From positions 57,044 through 71,182 of the forward strand of contig DFIZ01000004.1 of the NCBI GenBank assembly GCA_002372855.1: a stretch of DNA of 14,139 nt. The letters are read 5' to 3'. This DNA is from Bacteroidales bacterium UBA3684 (GTDB lineage Bacteria; Bacteroidota; Bacteroidia; Bacteroidales; P3). Each line of letters opens with the position of its first letter. Position 1 is the first letter of the stretch. The notes below the pieces were generated by a model that saw only the letters and a program-made list of their open reading frames with translations, had not been told where the DNA came from and ran no database searches. Of this stretch, positions 5,822 to 12,067 are shown in pieces. Position numbers and translations under genes: made by a program.

Positions 5822-7113
5822 GCCTTGATGGTTTTTGCAATACGGTCGAGGGCGTCGAGGAGCTGCGCGCGGGGACAGCCGAGGTTGAGGCGGAAGCAAC
5901 ACTGGTAGGCGTCGCCGCCGAAGGTGGTGCCGTCGTTCATGACCACGTGGGCCTCGTTGATGAAGCGGTCGGCGAGTACGTTGTGTGGGATGCTGTAGGC
6001 GGAGAAGTCGAGCCAGGCGAGGTAGGAGGCCTCGGGGAGGACGGCCTTGACCTTGGGGAGGTGGGCCTGCAGATATTCGTCGAGTGTCTGAACGTTCACG
6101 CTCAGATATTCCAGCATCTGGCGTTGCCACTCCTCGCCGTGGGCGAAAGCGGCTTCGGCGGCGGTGAAGGCGAAGATGTTGCCGCCGGCCACACCCAGGG
6201 CGTCGAGCCAGCCGAAGAAACGGTTGCGCAGGGTGGCATCGGCGATGTGGCAGATGGAGCTGCCGAGGCCGGCGATGTTGAAGGTCTTGCTGGGGGCCAT
6301 GAAGGTGATGCTGTGGCGCGCGGCGGCGGGGGAGACGGTGCTGTAGCTTATGTGACCCCTCCGCCCTTCGGGCACCTTCCCTTGGGAAGGGGAGGAGTGT
6401 GCTGCGGTTGGGTGATCCTCCCCTTTACAAGGGGAGGTGGCCGAAGGCCGGAGGGGTGTCGATGGCAGCGTGAGGTCGGCGTGGATTTCGTCGCTGATGA
6501 CGAGGAGGCCTTTGCGCTCGCAGATGTCGGCAATCTTTTGCAGGGTTTCCTTGCCCCAGAGGGTGCCGGCGGGGTTGTGGGGGTTGCTCATGATGAAGAC
6601 CTTGCAGCCTTCGGCCTTGCGTTCGAAGTTGTCGAAGTCGATTTCGAATCGATATGGAGCGCCGGCGTCCCGCCGACAGGGAACCACTCTCAGCGGACTG
6701 CACACCACCTCGCGTCCGCATCCCTTTGGCACATTGAGGAACGGAGGGTAGACGGGCGTGGTGACCAGCACGCGGTCGCCGGGGGCGGTCAGCGCCAGCA
6801 GGGCATAGCTGATGCCGGCCACGATGCCGGGGATGAAGTGGAGGGTGTCCTTGGTGGTGTGGATGTCGTAATGCTTGGCCAGCCAGGCGGTGACGGCCTG
6901 CCAGTAGCCCTCGGAGGGCATGGTGTAGCCCAGCACGGGATGCTCGAGGCGCTGGCGCATGGCATCCAGCACGAAGTCGGGTGCCGCCCAGTCGTTGTCG
7001 GCCACCCACATGGGCAGCAGGTCGTCGCGGCCGTACATGCCGGGCAGGGCGTCCCACTTGAAGCAGTCAGTGCCGCGGCGTTCTATCTGTGTGTCGAAGT
7101 TGTATTGTTTCAT
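5818..7113 (-). CDS. PatB/MalY-type PLP-dependent C-S lyase (cystathionine beta-lyase family aminotransferase)
   Basis: Fold-type I PLP enzyme. Family motifs: LPMWVADNDW (33-42), PGIVAGISYAL (95-105), NPHNPAG (177-183), SDEIHADL with D208 for the PLP pyridine nitrogen, the Schiff-base lysine K276 in APSKTFN, and the substrate-carboxylate arginine R408 in FRLNLG. Members usually break cystathionine or cysteine C-S bonds, releasing homocysteine or sulfide with pyruvate and ammonia; cytoplasmic. At 431 residues it is about 40 longer than usual (385-395), owing to two insertions: about residues 143-152 and 217-253, both coded by hairpin repeats. The larger one lies between the PLP-binding aspartate loop and the lysine loop, so activity needs checking. 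It follows the rhodanese gene by 15 bases and overlaps the next gene by 4 nt, so all are probably one operon. Confidence 0.88.
   Translation of the reverse strand: MKQYNFDTQIERRGTDCFKWDALPGMYGRDDLLPMWVADNDWAAPDFVLDAMRQRLEHPVLGYTMPSEGYWQAVTAWLAKHYDIHTTKDTLHFIPGIVAGISYALLALTAPGDRVLVTTPVYPPFLNVPKGCGREVVCSPLRVVPCRRDAGAPYRFEIDFDNFERKAEGCKVFIMSNPHNPAGTLWGKETLQKIADICERKGLLVISDEIHADLTLPSTPLRPSATSPCKGEDHPTAAHSSPSQGKVPEGRRGHISYSTVSPAAARHSITFMAPSKTFNIAGLGSSICHIADATLRNRFFGWLDALGVAGGNIFAFTAAEAAFAHGEEWQRQMLEYLSVNVQTLDEYLQAHLPKVKAVLPEASYLAWLDFSAYSIPHNVLADRFINEAHVVMNDGTTFGGDAYQCCFRLNLGCPRAQLLDALDRIAKTIKA
6355..6457. repeat. 103-bp double-hairpin element inserted in the C-S lyase gene
   Basis: The ends ACCCCTCCG (6355-6363) and CGGAGGGGT (6449-6457) are inverted repeats. 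Inside are two further perfect hairpins: CCTTCCC/GGGAAGG with a 2-nt loop (6375-6390) and CCTCCCCTT/AAGGGGAGG with a 3-nt loop (6417-6437), plus GCCC-TTC-GGGC and GGCC-GAA-GGCC mini stems. The two halves are mirror copies of one element of the form ACCCCTCCG..CTTCGG..CACCT..CCC. It encodes about 35 extra residues rich in S, P, G and H with no stop codon. Such elements are widespread in Bacteroidota genomes, mostly between genes (from memory). Confidence 0.85.
6655..6692. repeat. Second, smaller GC-rich hairpin insert in the C-S lyase gene
   Basis: CGGCG (6663-6667), TCC, CGCCG (6671-6675) form a hairpin. The segment encodes about VVPCRRDAGAP between the expected neighbours CSPLR and YRFEIDFDNFE, which in relatives are joined by a short turn. 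Judged by comparison with remembered PatB sequences. Confidence 0.5.
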
Positions 7114-7128
7114 TGCGTCTAATAGTTT

Positions 7129-7521
7129 CTATTTTTCAACGGGCATGCCGGCCTCTTTCCAGGCGGTGATGCCGCCGGCGAGGTTGTACACCTCCTTGCC
7201 TTCCTTGGCCAGCAGGGTGGCGGCCTTCATGCTGCGGCTGCCGCGGAGGCAGTAGACGGCCACCGCAGAGTGTTCAGTGTTTAGTGTTGAGTGTTTAGTG
7301 TATCGGTCGACAAAGTCGGGCTGCTTCACGTCGACGTTGATGGCGCCGGGCAGGTGGCCTTCGGCATATTCCTCGGCGGTGCGTACGTCGACGAGGGGCA
7401 TGGATTGCTCCTGGAGGACGGCGGCGAAGTCGGCGGCCTCCAGCGTGTGGATGTTCTTTGCATCGTTGCCGCAGGCCACGAAGAGGGCCGCGGCGGTCAG
7501 GGCGAGAGAGAGTTTCTTCAT
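7129..7521 (-). CDS. Secreted rhodanese-domain lipoprotein
   Basis: The product is 130 residues when started at the ATG at 7521 (MKKLSLALTAAALFVACGN). An upstream ATG at 7560 is excluded because it lies in the promoter box. The N-terminus is a lipoprotein signal with the candidate lipidated C17. The rhodanese domain (about 25-128) has VDVRTAEEYAEGHLPGAINVD and the active loop C91-LRGSRS, matching CxxGxRS with the catalytic cysteine present. Its role is sulfane sulfur transfer, probably in the periplasm. Residues 74-85 (YTKHSTLNTEHS) are written by a heptamer DNA array and replace the usual short loop before VAVYC. It is the first gene of an operon with the C-S lyase 15 bases downstream, which fits a shared role in handling reduced sulfur; that link is an inference. 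Confidence 0.88.
   Translation of the reverse strand: MKKLSLALTAAALFVACGNDAKNIHTLEAADFAAVLQEQSMPLVDVRTAEEYAEGHLPGAINVDVKQPDFVDRYTKHSTLNTEHSAVAVYCLRGSRSMKAATLLAKEGKEVYNLAGGITAWKEAGMPVEK
7270..7304. repeat. Heptamer array inside the rhodanese coding sequence
   Basis: Five 7-bp units on the plus strand: GTGTTCA (7270), GTGTTTA (7277), GTGTTGA (7284), GTGTTTA (7291) and GTGTATC (7298-7304). It sits six codons before the catalytic cysteine and adds no stop codon in the coding frame. Confidence 0.85.
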
Positions 7522-7549
7522 TGTGTGCGTACTTATTATTTTTAAATTG

Positions 7550-7581
7550 CAAAGATACACAAAAAGCCCCGACTGGCCAAA
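7550..7581 (-). promoter_or_regulatory. Bacteroidota-type promoter for the rhodanese/C-S lyase operon
   Basis: On the minus strand TTTG (7578-7581) is followed after exactly 20 bases by TATCTTTG (7550-7557), matching TTTG-N19-21-TAnnTTTG. The expected start of transcription is roughly 7540-7545, about 20-25 bases before the ATG at 7521. Confidence 0.75.
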
Positions 7582-7587
7582 TTTTAT

Positions 7588-7618
7588 TTTGCCGGATGGA
7601 AAAGATTGTGTTTTTTTG
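7588..7618 (+). promoter_or_regulatory. Weaker divergent promoter for the two-TM protein gene
   Basis: TTTG (7588-7591), 19 bases, then TTTTTTTG (7611-7618), which differs from TAnnTTTG at one fixed base. It lies just upstream of the ATG at 7629 and favours that start over the ATG at 7596. Confidence 0.4.
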
Positions 7619-7628
7619 CAATTGGAAT

Positions 7629-8135
7629 ATGGATAAGGATTTCGGAAAAGAAAGGAATACTGGCCGTTTGATCAAGGTCTATAGATCAATGGTGAGCGCC
7701 GGTCTGATGTCGTTGCTGGCAATCGGTGTTGCGGCTGCGTTTTTGTATGCCCTGCTGGCGTGCGATGCCCGGTGGTGGCATTGGGTGATTATTTCGCTTG
7801 GAATAATCGTGCCACTTTATTATGCCGCTACGTGGCTGCGTCACATCGGCGACAGGATTCTTGTTTTCGAGAAAGGCGTAATCCTCACCCATGCAGAGCG
7901 GAAGACGATAGGCGACGAATGGGAATCGGTTCGGGACGAGTACATCCCGTGGCACGACATAAGGCGGTTCGATCGAACGGGAAAGCTGGTTACAGTTGGC
8001 ATAAGTGGTCTCCATGTACGCCGCTGGATATGGATAAATACGCGTGGGGACAACGTCTATCGTGTCAGACGCGACCTGTACGACACCTTCTTCCTGGAAA
8101 AGAAACTGCAGCGGTATTGGAAGGAGCACCGCTGA
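7629..8135 (+). CDS. Two-TM membrane protein with soluble C-terminal domain, unknown function
   Basis: The product is 168 residues from the ATG at 7629; the ATG at 7596 would add 11 residues but overlaps the likely promoter. After a basic N-terminus come two membrane segments (about 21-45, MVSAGLMSLLAIGVAAAFLY; about 50-70, WVIISLGIIVPLYYAATWL). The remaining 95 residues (DRILVFEKGVIL to KKLQRYWKEHR) alternate strands with a final helix and recall the small bacterial PH-like domains of membrane proteins, with the segment YIPWHDIRRFDRTG typical of such folds. That is a guess from pattern. The base composition is less GC-rich than its neighbours. It faces a GNAT gene with one base between the stop codons. 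Confidence 0.75.
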   Translation: MDKDFGKERNTGRLIKVYRSMVSAGLMSLLAIGVAAAFLYALLACDARWWHWVIISLGIIVPLYYAATWLRHIGDRILVFEKGVILTHAERKTIGDEWESVRDEYIPWHDIRRFDRTGKLVTVGISGLHVRRWIWINTRGDNVYRVRRDLYDTFFLEKKLQRYWKEHR

Positions 8136-8136
8136 C

Positions 8137-8697
8137 TTATTCCATGTGGTTTGTTGATGGACGGTCCAGCCGCATGACTTTCACGGGACGGTCGGCACCG
8201 ATGGCGAGGTGGCTAATGAGGTTTTGTCTGCCGGTGTCGCGGAAGCCGCATTTCTGCAGCACGCGGCCGCTGGCAGGATTGTCGGGGAAGTGGTCGGCCC
8301 ATAGGGTATGGAAGCCTTTTTCGATGAAGCAGTAGTCTATAATCAGCCTTAATGCCTCGGTGGCGATGCCCTGGTTCCACCAGGGACGCCCAACCCAATA
8401 GCCCACCTCGGCGTCGTGGGGGCCGATGCCGATATTGCTCTCGCATGGGAGGTAGTAGCAGATGCAGCCGACGATTGGGGAGGAGGGATTTCCGCAGGCA
8501 GGCTGCCTGCGTCCCAGGCGGATGGCCCAGGTGTGGTCGTTGTTGAGGAGGGTGCGGATTACCTCGCGGCTCTCGCCGATGTTGCGGTGTGGCGACCAGC
8601 CTGCCCGTGGCCCCACTTCGGGGTCGGAGGCGAGGCGGTAGAGTTCTTCGGCGTCCTCCTCGCGCCACGGGCGCAGCAATATCCTGTTGCTTTCCAT
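8137..8697 (-). CDS. RimJ/RimL-type GNAT N-acetyltransferase
   Basis: The 186-residue product opens ESNRILLRPWREEDAEELYRL, the usual beginning of ribosomal-protein-type GNATs. It has the acetyl-CoA region AEVGYWVGRPWWNQGIATEA and the later ASGRVLQKCGFRDTG. The acceptor is unknown; RimJ/RimL relatives act on protein N-termini, aminoglycosides or small amines. Residues about 64-75 (GRRQPACGNPSS) look inserted between the strand WAIRL and the strand PIVGCICYY and coincide with a hairpin repeat at 8493-8511. The gene ends one base from the facing plus-strand gene, leaving no room for separate terminators, and begins 71 bases after the stop of the lipoprotein gene, a gap filled partly by a heptamer array. 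Confidence 0.88.
   Translation of the reverse strand: MESNRILLRPWREEDAEELYRLASDPEVGPRAGWSPHRNIGESREVIRTLLNNDHTWAIRLGRRQPACGNPSSPIVGCICYYLPCESNIGIGPHDAEVGYWVGRPWWNQGIATEALRLIIDYCFIEKGFHTLWADHFPDNPASGRVLQKCGFRDTGRQNLISHLAIGADRPVKVMRLDRPSTNHME
8493..8511. repeat. Hairpin repeat inside the GNAT gene
   Basis: CGCAGGCA (8493-8500), loop GGC, TGCCTGCG (8504-8511): an 8-bp perfect stem. With its flanks it encodes RRQPACGNP, a non-family insertion. The GCAGGC/GCCTGC stem reappears at 1234-1250. Confidence 0.7.
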
Positions 8698-8732
8698 TTT
8701 ATTACCTAAAAGATGCGCTGCAATCTTGTACC

Positions 8733-8767
8733 CTTAAACTTTAAACCTTAAACTTTAAACCTTAAAC
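8733..8767. repeat. Heptamer array between lipoprotein and GNAT genes
   Basis: Plus-strand units: CTTAAAC (8733), TTTAAAC (8740), CTTAAAC (8747), TTTAAAC (8754), CTTAAAC (8761-8767). The pattern alternates, giving a 14-bp super-period. It ends 1 base from the stop codon of the lipoprotein gene. Confidence 0.9.
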
Positions 8768-8768
8768 C

Positions 8769-9707
8769 TTATTCCCCAATTTCCACGGCGGGCCAGCCGT
8801 AGTCCTGATAGTAGCGGTAGGGGAGGTTGTGTCGCTTCAGGTAGTAGCGCAGCTGCTCGCGGCGAACGGCCTCGGAGACGTCGTGGTTGGAGTGCATATT
8901 CTGGAAGACATCGTAGTATGAGCCGAAGATGCGTCGGGCGCTGGGCTCCCAGCCTGCACCGTCGAGGGTTTGCTCGAAGGACGTCACGGTGTATTTGCCA
9001 TCTGTCACCTCCAGCGACATCAGTCCGCTGTGGTTGCCGCCGGAGACGCACTTCAGCGTGTCGCCGCTCGGCGTGTACCAGAACACCCAGCAGTCGCACA
9101 GCACGGGGACGTAGTTGGAGTCCGCCCGCTCGGAGGCGACGACGCTAATGGTCGGGATGCAGATTTCGCCCTTGAGGTAGTGTTCGCCGATTTCGTGCAC
9201 CAGGTAGTCGCCTATGGCGTCGCGCATGGCCAGCTCGTCGCGGCAGATGGCGATGTGGCGTATGCAGTCGGCCTTGTGCCCGTCGAAGTCGGCCATCAGC
9301 CATTGGCTGTCGACGCGCTCCATGTAGAGCGTGTGCACCTCGACGTCGGCGGTGGAGTCGAAGGAGCCGTCCTCCCATTTCTGCCGCACGCTGATGGTGG
9401 CCACGGCATGGTCGTCGTCGGTCTGCTCCACGGCGGTGACGGTGAAGTCTGCGATGGTGCCGCCGTTGCCGGTGACGAAGTAGTGGAGCCATTCGTGGTC
9501 CATGGCTTCGAATTCGGGCAGGAGGTTGAACATCGTGTCCAGCACGGCGTAGAAGTCCGCCGTCATATAGTCCTTTGACTCCTCCCGCAGCTCGTGGTCG
9601 GGGATGTAGCGGCAGAGCTCTTCGGCCCTCTGTTTCAGTTTTGCTTCGTTGCTTGTGCATGCCGCCAGCATGAGGGCGGCGAGAGTGATGGTGGTTAGTT
9701 TTTTCAT
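8769..9707 (-). CDS. Lipoprotein of unknown function
   Basis: The product is 312 residues from the ATG at 9707 (MKKLTTITLAALMLAACTSN); the frame stays open 29 codons upstream into the preceding gene, but that part lacks a signal. The lipobox LAAC puts the lipidated residue at C17. The mature part begins with an acidic helical region, followed by strands such as IADFTVTAVEQTDDDHAVAT, VEVHTLYMERVDSQWLMADF and IPTISVVASERAD. The WLMADFD segment after alternating strands recalls NTF2-like/DUF3828-type lipoproteins, but I do not recognise a family with confidence. It lies 26 bases after a small GNAT gene and probably shares its transcript. Confidence 0.8.
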   Translation of the reverse strand: MKKLTTITLAALMLAACTSNEAKLKQRAEELCRYIPDHELREESKDYMTADFYAVLDTMFNLLPEFEAMDHEWLHYFVTGNGGTIADFTVTAVEQTDDDHAVATISVRQKWEDGSFDSTADVEVHTLYMERVDSQWLMADFDGHKADCIRHIAICRDELAMRDAIGDYLVHEIGEHYLKGEICIPTISVVASERADSNYVPVLCDCWVFWYTPSGDTLKCVSGGNHSGLMSLEVTDGKYTVTSFEQTLDGAGWEPSARRIFGSYYDVFQNMHSNHDVSEAVRREQLRYYLKRHNLPYRYYQDYGWPAVEIGE

Positions 9708-9733
9708 GTCAGTATGTTTTTGCTTGTTCGATT

Positions 9734-10018
9734 TCAATTGATAGGGCAGCTCAGCGGACTGGTGATCTCGCAGCCGCGGTTGCGTGCCAGCCACAGCTGG
9801 GCGTAGCTGCAGGTGGCCTTGTATTGTCCGCCGCGGCGCTCGATCTCCTCCACGGCCCGCCGCACCAGCTCGCTGGCGATGCCCTGCCCCCGCAGGCGGT
9901 CGTCCACGTAGGTGTGGTTGATGACGTAGACGCTGTCCCTCAGCGGGAACGTCACCTCGCCAACCTCCTCGCCGCCCTCGACGGCGTAGATTCTGTTCTT
10001 TTCTGTGATGTATTCCAT
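9734..10018 (-). CDS. Small GNAT-type N-acetyltransferase (YjdJ-like)
   Basis: The 94-residue product matches the minimal GNAT class of about 90-100 residues. Motifs are VGEVTFPL, VINHTYVDDRLRGQGIASEL (acetyl-CoA pyrophosphate loop RGQGIA) and the terminal CSYAQLWLARN. The substrate is unknown. The A-rich leader before the ATG is itself a degenerate heptamer array. The last residues (EITSPLSCPIN) do not look like the family and may be recent additions. Confidence 0.85.
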   Translation of the reverse strand: MEYITEKNRIYAVEGGEEVGEVTFPLRDSVYVINHTYVDDRLRGQGIASELVRRAVEEIERRGGQYKATCSYAQLWLARNRGCEITSPLSCPIN

Positions 10019-10019
10019 A

Positions 10020-10040
10020 TTAAGGTTTATAGTTTGGGTT
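10020..10040. repeat. Degenerate heptamer array before the small GNAT gene
   Basis: On the minus strand the leader reads CCCAAAC, TATAAAC, CTTAATA just before ATG, the same NNTAAAC-type 7-bp period as the arrays around etfA and etfB but weaker. Confidence 0.5.
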
Positions 10041-10075
10041 TTTCGGGACAGTTCGCGTATGCGGCTGTATTATAG

Positions 10076-10107
10076 AGGGAGACATCCCAGTCAAGGGGTG
10101 TCTCCCT
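10076..10107. terminator. Strong hairpin downstream of etfA
   Basis: AGGGAGACATCCC (10076-10088), a 6-nt loop, GGGGTGTCTCCCT (10095-10107): a 13-bp stem with a single imperfect pair. No T-run follows on either strand, so it is not a classic intrinsic terminator. It may stabilise the 3' end of the etfA transcript or separate it from the next cluster. A smaller hairpin AACCGC/GCGGTT (10138-10152) straddles the etfA stop. Confidence 0.5.
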
Positions 10108-10151
10108 GTGTGGTTGCATCAAAAATGCAGTCTGCAGAACCGCAGGGCGGT

Positions 10152-11162
10152 TTATTTCTGCATGGTCTTCAGGCGTTCGGTGAGCATGGGGACGATCTTG
10201 TGGAGGTCGCCCACGATGCCGAGGTCGGCAACCTGGAAGATGGGTGCAAATTTGTCCTTGTTGATGGCGATGATGAGGTCGCTCTCCTCCATGCCGGCGA
10301 GGTGCTGGATGGCGCCGCTGATGCCGCAGGCCATGTAGAGGGCGGGACGCACGGTCTTGCCGGTCTGGCCCACCTGGCGGCTGGCGTCCATGACGCCGGC
10401 GTCGACCATGGCGCGGCTGCTGGAGACCTCACCGCCGAGTTCGGTGGCAAGGGCCTGGAGCTTGGCAAAGCCGTCCTTGGTGCCGACGCCGCGGCCACCG
10501 CTGACGAGGACCTTGGCCTCGCTGATGTCGGTGACGGTCTTCTCTTCCTTGACGGTCTTGACCAGTTTGACGCGGCCAATCTTGGCCGTGTCAAAGTTGA
10601 CGCTGAAGTCGACGACCTCGCCCTTGCGGCTCTTGTCGGCGGCCATTTTCTGCATGACGCCGGGGCGGACGGTGCTCATCTGCGGGCGGTTGTTCTTGCA
10701 GAGAATGGTGGCCATGAGGTTGCCACCGAAGGCGGGACGGGTCATGCGGAACTCGTGGGCCTCGTCGTCGCTGATCTCCAGCTTGGTGGCATCGGCGGTG
10801 AGACCGGTGCGGTTGCGGGCGCTGACGCGGGGGCCGAGGTCGCGGCCGATGGTGGTGGCGCCGATGAGCATGATGCTCGGTTTCTCGCTCTCGATGATGG
10901 CGGTGATGGCCTCGGTGTAGGGCTCGGTCATGTAGTCCTTCAGCAGGTCGTGGTCGACAACCATAACCTTGTCGGCACCGTGCTCGATGAGGGTGGGGGC
11001 GAGACCTTTGATGTCCTTGCCGAGGAGCATGGCGACGACCTTCTCCTGGTTGGCGTCGGCCAGTTCGCGGGCTTTGCCCAGCAGCTCGAGGGCCACATTC
11101 TGCAGTTTGCCGTTGCGCTGTTCGGCAAACACGTATACGTCTTTATAATCTGCTAAGTTCAT
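10152..11162 (-). CDS. etfA: Electron transfer flavoprotein alpha subunit
   Basis: The 336-residue product has the usual EtfA length. Residues 1 to about 200 form the N-terminal half ([33 protein letters not shown]). The C-terminal FAD domain (about 215-336) shows [10 protein letters not shown] (218-227), [14 protein letters not shown] (243-256), [11 protein letters not shown] (263-273), CGISGAIQH (279-287) and [20 protein letters not shown]. It pairs with EtfB to carry electrons to or from the adjacent acyl-CoA dehydrogenase. The start ATG comes after an A-rich GAAA, directly downstream of an inverted heptamer array that fills the 114-base gap to etfB. Confidence 0.97.
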   Translation of the reverse strand: MNLADYKDVYVFAEQRNGKLQNVALELLGKARELADANQEKVVAMLLGKDIKGLAPTLIEHGADKVMVVDHDLLKDYMTEPYTEAITAIIESEKPSIMLIGATTIGRDLGPRVSARNRTGLTADATKLEISDDEAHEFRMTRPAFGGNLMATILCKNNRPQMSTVRPGVMQKMAADKSRKGEVVDFSVNFDTAKIGRVKLVKTVKEEKTVTDISEAKVLVSGGRGVGTKDGFAKLQALATELGGEVSSSRAMVDAGVMDASRQVGQTGKTVRPALYMACGISGAIQHLAGMEESDLIIAINKDKFAPIFQVADLGIVGDLHKIVPMLTERLKTMQK

Positions 11163-11165
11163 TTT

Positions 11166-11268
11166 CTTAAGGTTTAAGGTTTACAGTTTAGGGTTTAAGG
11201 ATTTGTCTGTCATCGGGAGGTGCATTGACTGCGTAGCTCCCTTAAACATTAAACCTTAAACATTAAAC
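11166..11268. repeat. Inverted heptamer arrays around a core, etfB-etfA gap
   Basis: Left array on the plus strand: CTTAAGG, TTTAAGG, TTTACAG, TTTAGGG, TTTAAGG (11166-11200). A 40-nt core follows (11201-11240) with GGGAG (11215-11219) and CTCCC as an inner inverted pair. Right array, inverted: CTTAAAC, ATTAAAC, CTTAAAC, ATTAAAC (11241-11268). The transcript could fold the two arrays together. The stop codon of etfB lies in the adjacent 14-bp palindrome ATCATTTAAATGAT (11272-11285). Confidence 0.9.
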
Positions 11269-11276
11269 CATATCAT

Positions 11277-12062
11277 TTAAATGATGTGTTTCTCCTTGAG
11301 TTTGTTGACAATCAGCTCCACAGCCTCCTCGGGGCTGACCTCGAAGGTCTGGCCGGCGGGCTTGAGCTGTTTGGGGAACGACTTGAAGACGCTCGTGGGC
11401 GAACCGGCCTTGCCGATGTGGTCCTCGGGCACGTTGATGCGGTCGGCACCCCACACCTCGACTTCCTTGTCGAAGGCGGTGACGATGCCGTTGACGCTCA
11501 TGTAGCGGGGCTGCACGCTGGAGGCCAGGGCGGTGACCACGCAGGGGGCCTGCATCTCGAGCACCTGGTAGCCGTCCTCGAGCTGCTTCTTGATGGTGAA
11601 GGTCTTGGTGGCCTCGTTGTACTGGAGGTCCTCCATGTAGGAGACCTGCGGCAAGTCGAGGTGCTCGGCAATCTGGGGACCCACCTGGGCGGTGTCGCCG
11701 TCGATGGCCTGGCGGCCGGTGATGACGAGGTCGAAGTCCATGGTGCGCAGGGCGCCGGCGATGGCGCTGCTGGTGGCCAGCGTATCGGCACCGCCGAGCT
11801 TGCGGTCGGTGAGCAGGATGGCGCGGTCCACGCCCATGGCGAGGGCCTCGCGCAGGATGGCCTCGGCCTGGGGCAGACCCATGGTGATGACGGTCACGTG
11901 GGCGCCGAATTTATCCTTCAGCTGCAGGGCGTACTCGAGGCCGCCCTTGTCGTCGGGGTTCATGATCGAGGGCACGCCCTCGCGGATAAGCGTACCGGTC
12001 TGCGGGTTGATTTTCACCTCGGTGGTGTCCGGCACTTGTTTTATGCAAACTACGATGTTCAT
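11277..12062 (-). CDS. etfB: Electron transfer flavoprotein beta subunit, probably bifurcating type
   Basis: The 261-residue product has the family opening MNIVVCIKQVPDTTEVKINP. NPDDKGGLEYALQLKD (35-50), MGLPQAEAILREALAMGVD and GGADTLATS follow. The nucleotide-binding segment TGRQAIDGDTAQVGPQIAEH (115-134) is of the form I associate with bifurcating EtfB proteins, which bind a second FAD; mitochondrial-type EtfB, which binds AMP, has GKQAIDDDCNQ at that place. This is an inference from remembered sequences. With EtfA and the adjacent acyl-CoA dehydrogenase it could couple NADH oxidation to crotonyl-CoA and ferredoxin reduction in the cytoplasm. Inverted repeat arrays lie on both sides of the gene. 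Confidence 0.97.
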   Translation of the reverse strand: MNIVVCIKQVPDTTEVKINPQTGTLIREGVPSIMNPDDKGGLEYALQLKDKFGAHVTVITMGLPQAEAILREALAMGVDRAILLTDRKLGGADTLATSSAIAGALRTMDFDLVITGRQAIDGDTAQVGPQIAEHLDLPQVSYMEDLQYNEATKTFTIKKQLEDGYQVLEMQAPCVVTALASSVQPRYMSVNGIVTAFDKEVEVWGADRINVPEDHIGKAGSPTSVFKSFPKQLKPAGQTFEVSPEEAVELIVNKLKEKHII

Positions 12063-12067
12063 TCTTT

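Noticed and set aside
6689..6700. 12-mer CTCAGCGGACTG shared with 9750-9761
   Set aside because: A 12-base match between two places in 14 kb is expected by chance a few times, and the flanks do not match.
5758..7122. Long plus-strand open frame opposite the C-S lyase gene
   Set aside because: The minus strand carries every PLP-enzyme motif; the plus frame is low-complexity and exists because of GC-rich third positions. The same applies to plus frames at 56-1210, 3952-4752, 8970-9578, 10005-11156, 11286-12152 and 12297-13343.
7458..7628. N-terminal extension of the two-TM protein gene
   Set aside because: The extended frame runs through the divergent promoter region and the opposite rhodanese start; its residues are arginine-rich shadow sequence.
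10138..10152. Small hairpin at the etfA stop as an intrinsic terminator
   Set aside because: The stem has only 6 bp and the nearest T-run on the minus strand is not adjacent.
11166..11268. Possible CRISPR array
   Set aside because: Units are 7 bp and directly adjacent, without spacers, and no cas gene is present.
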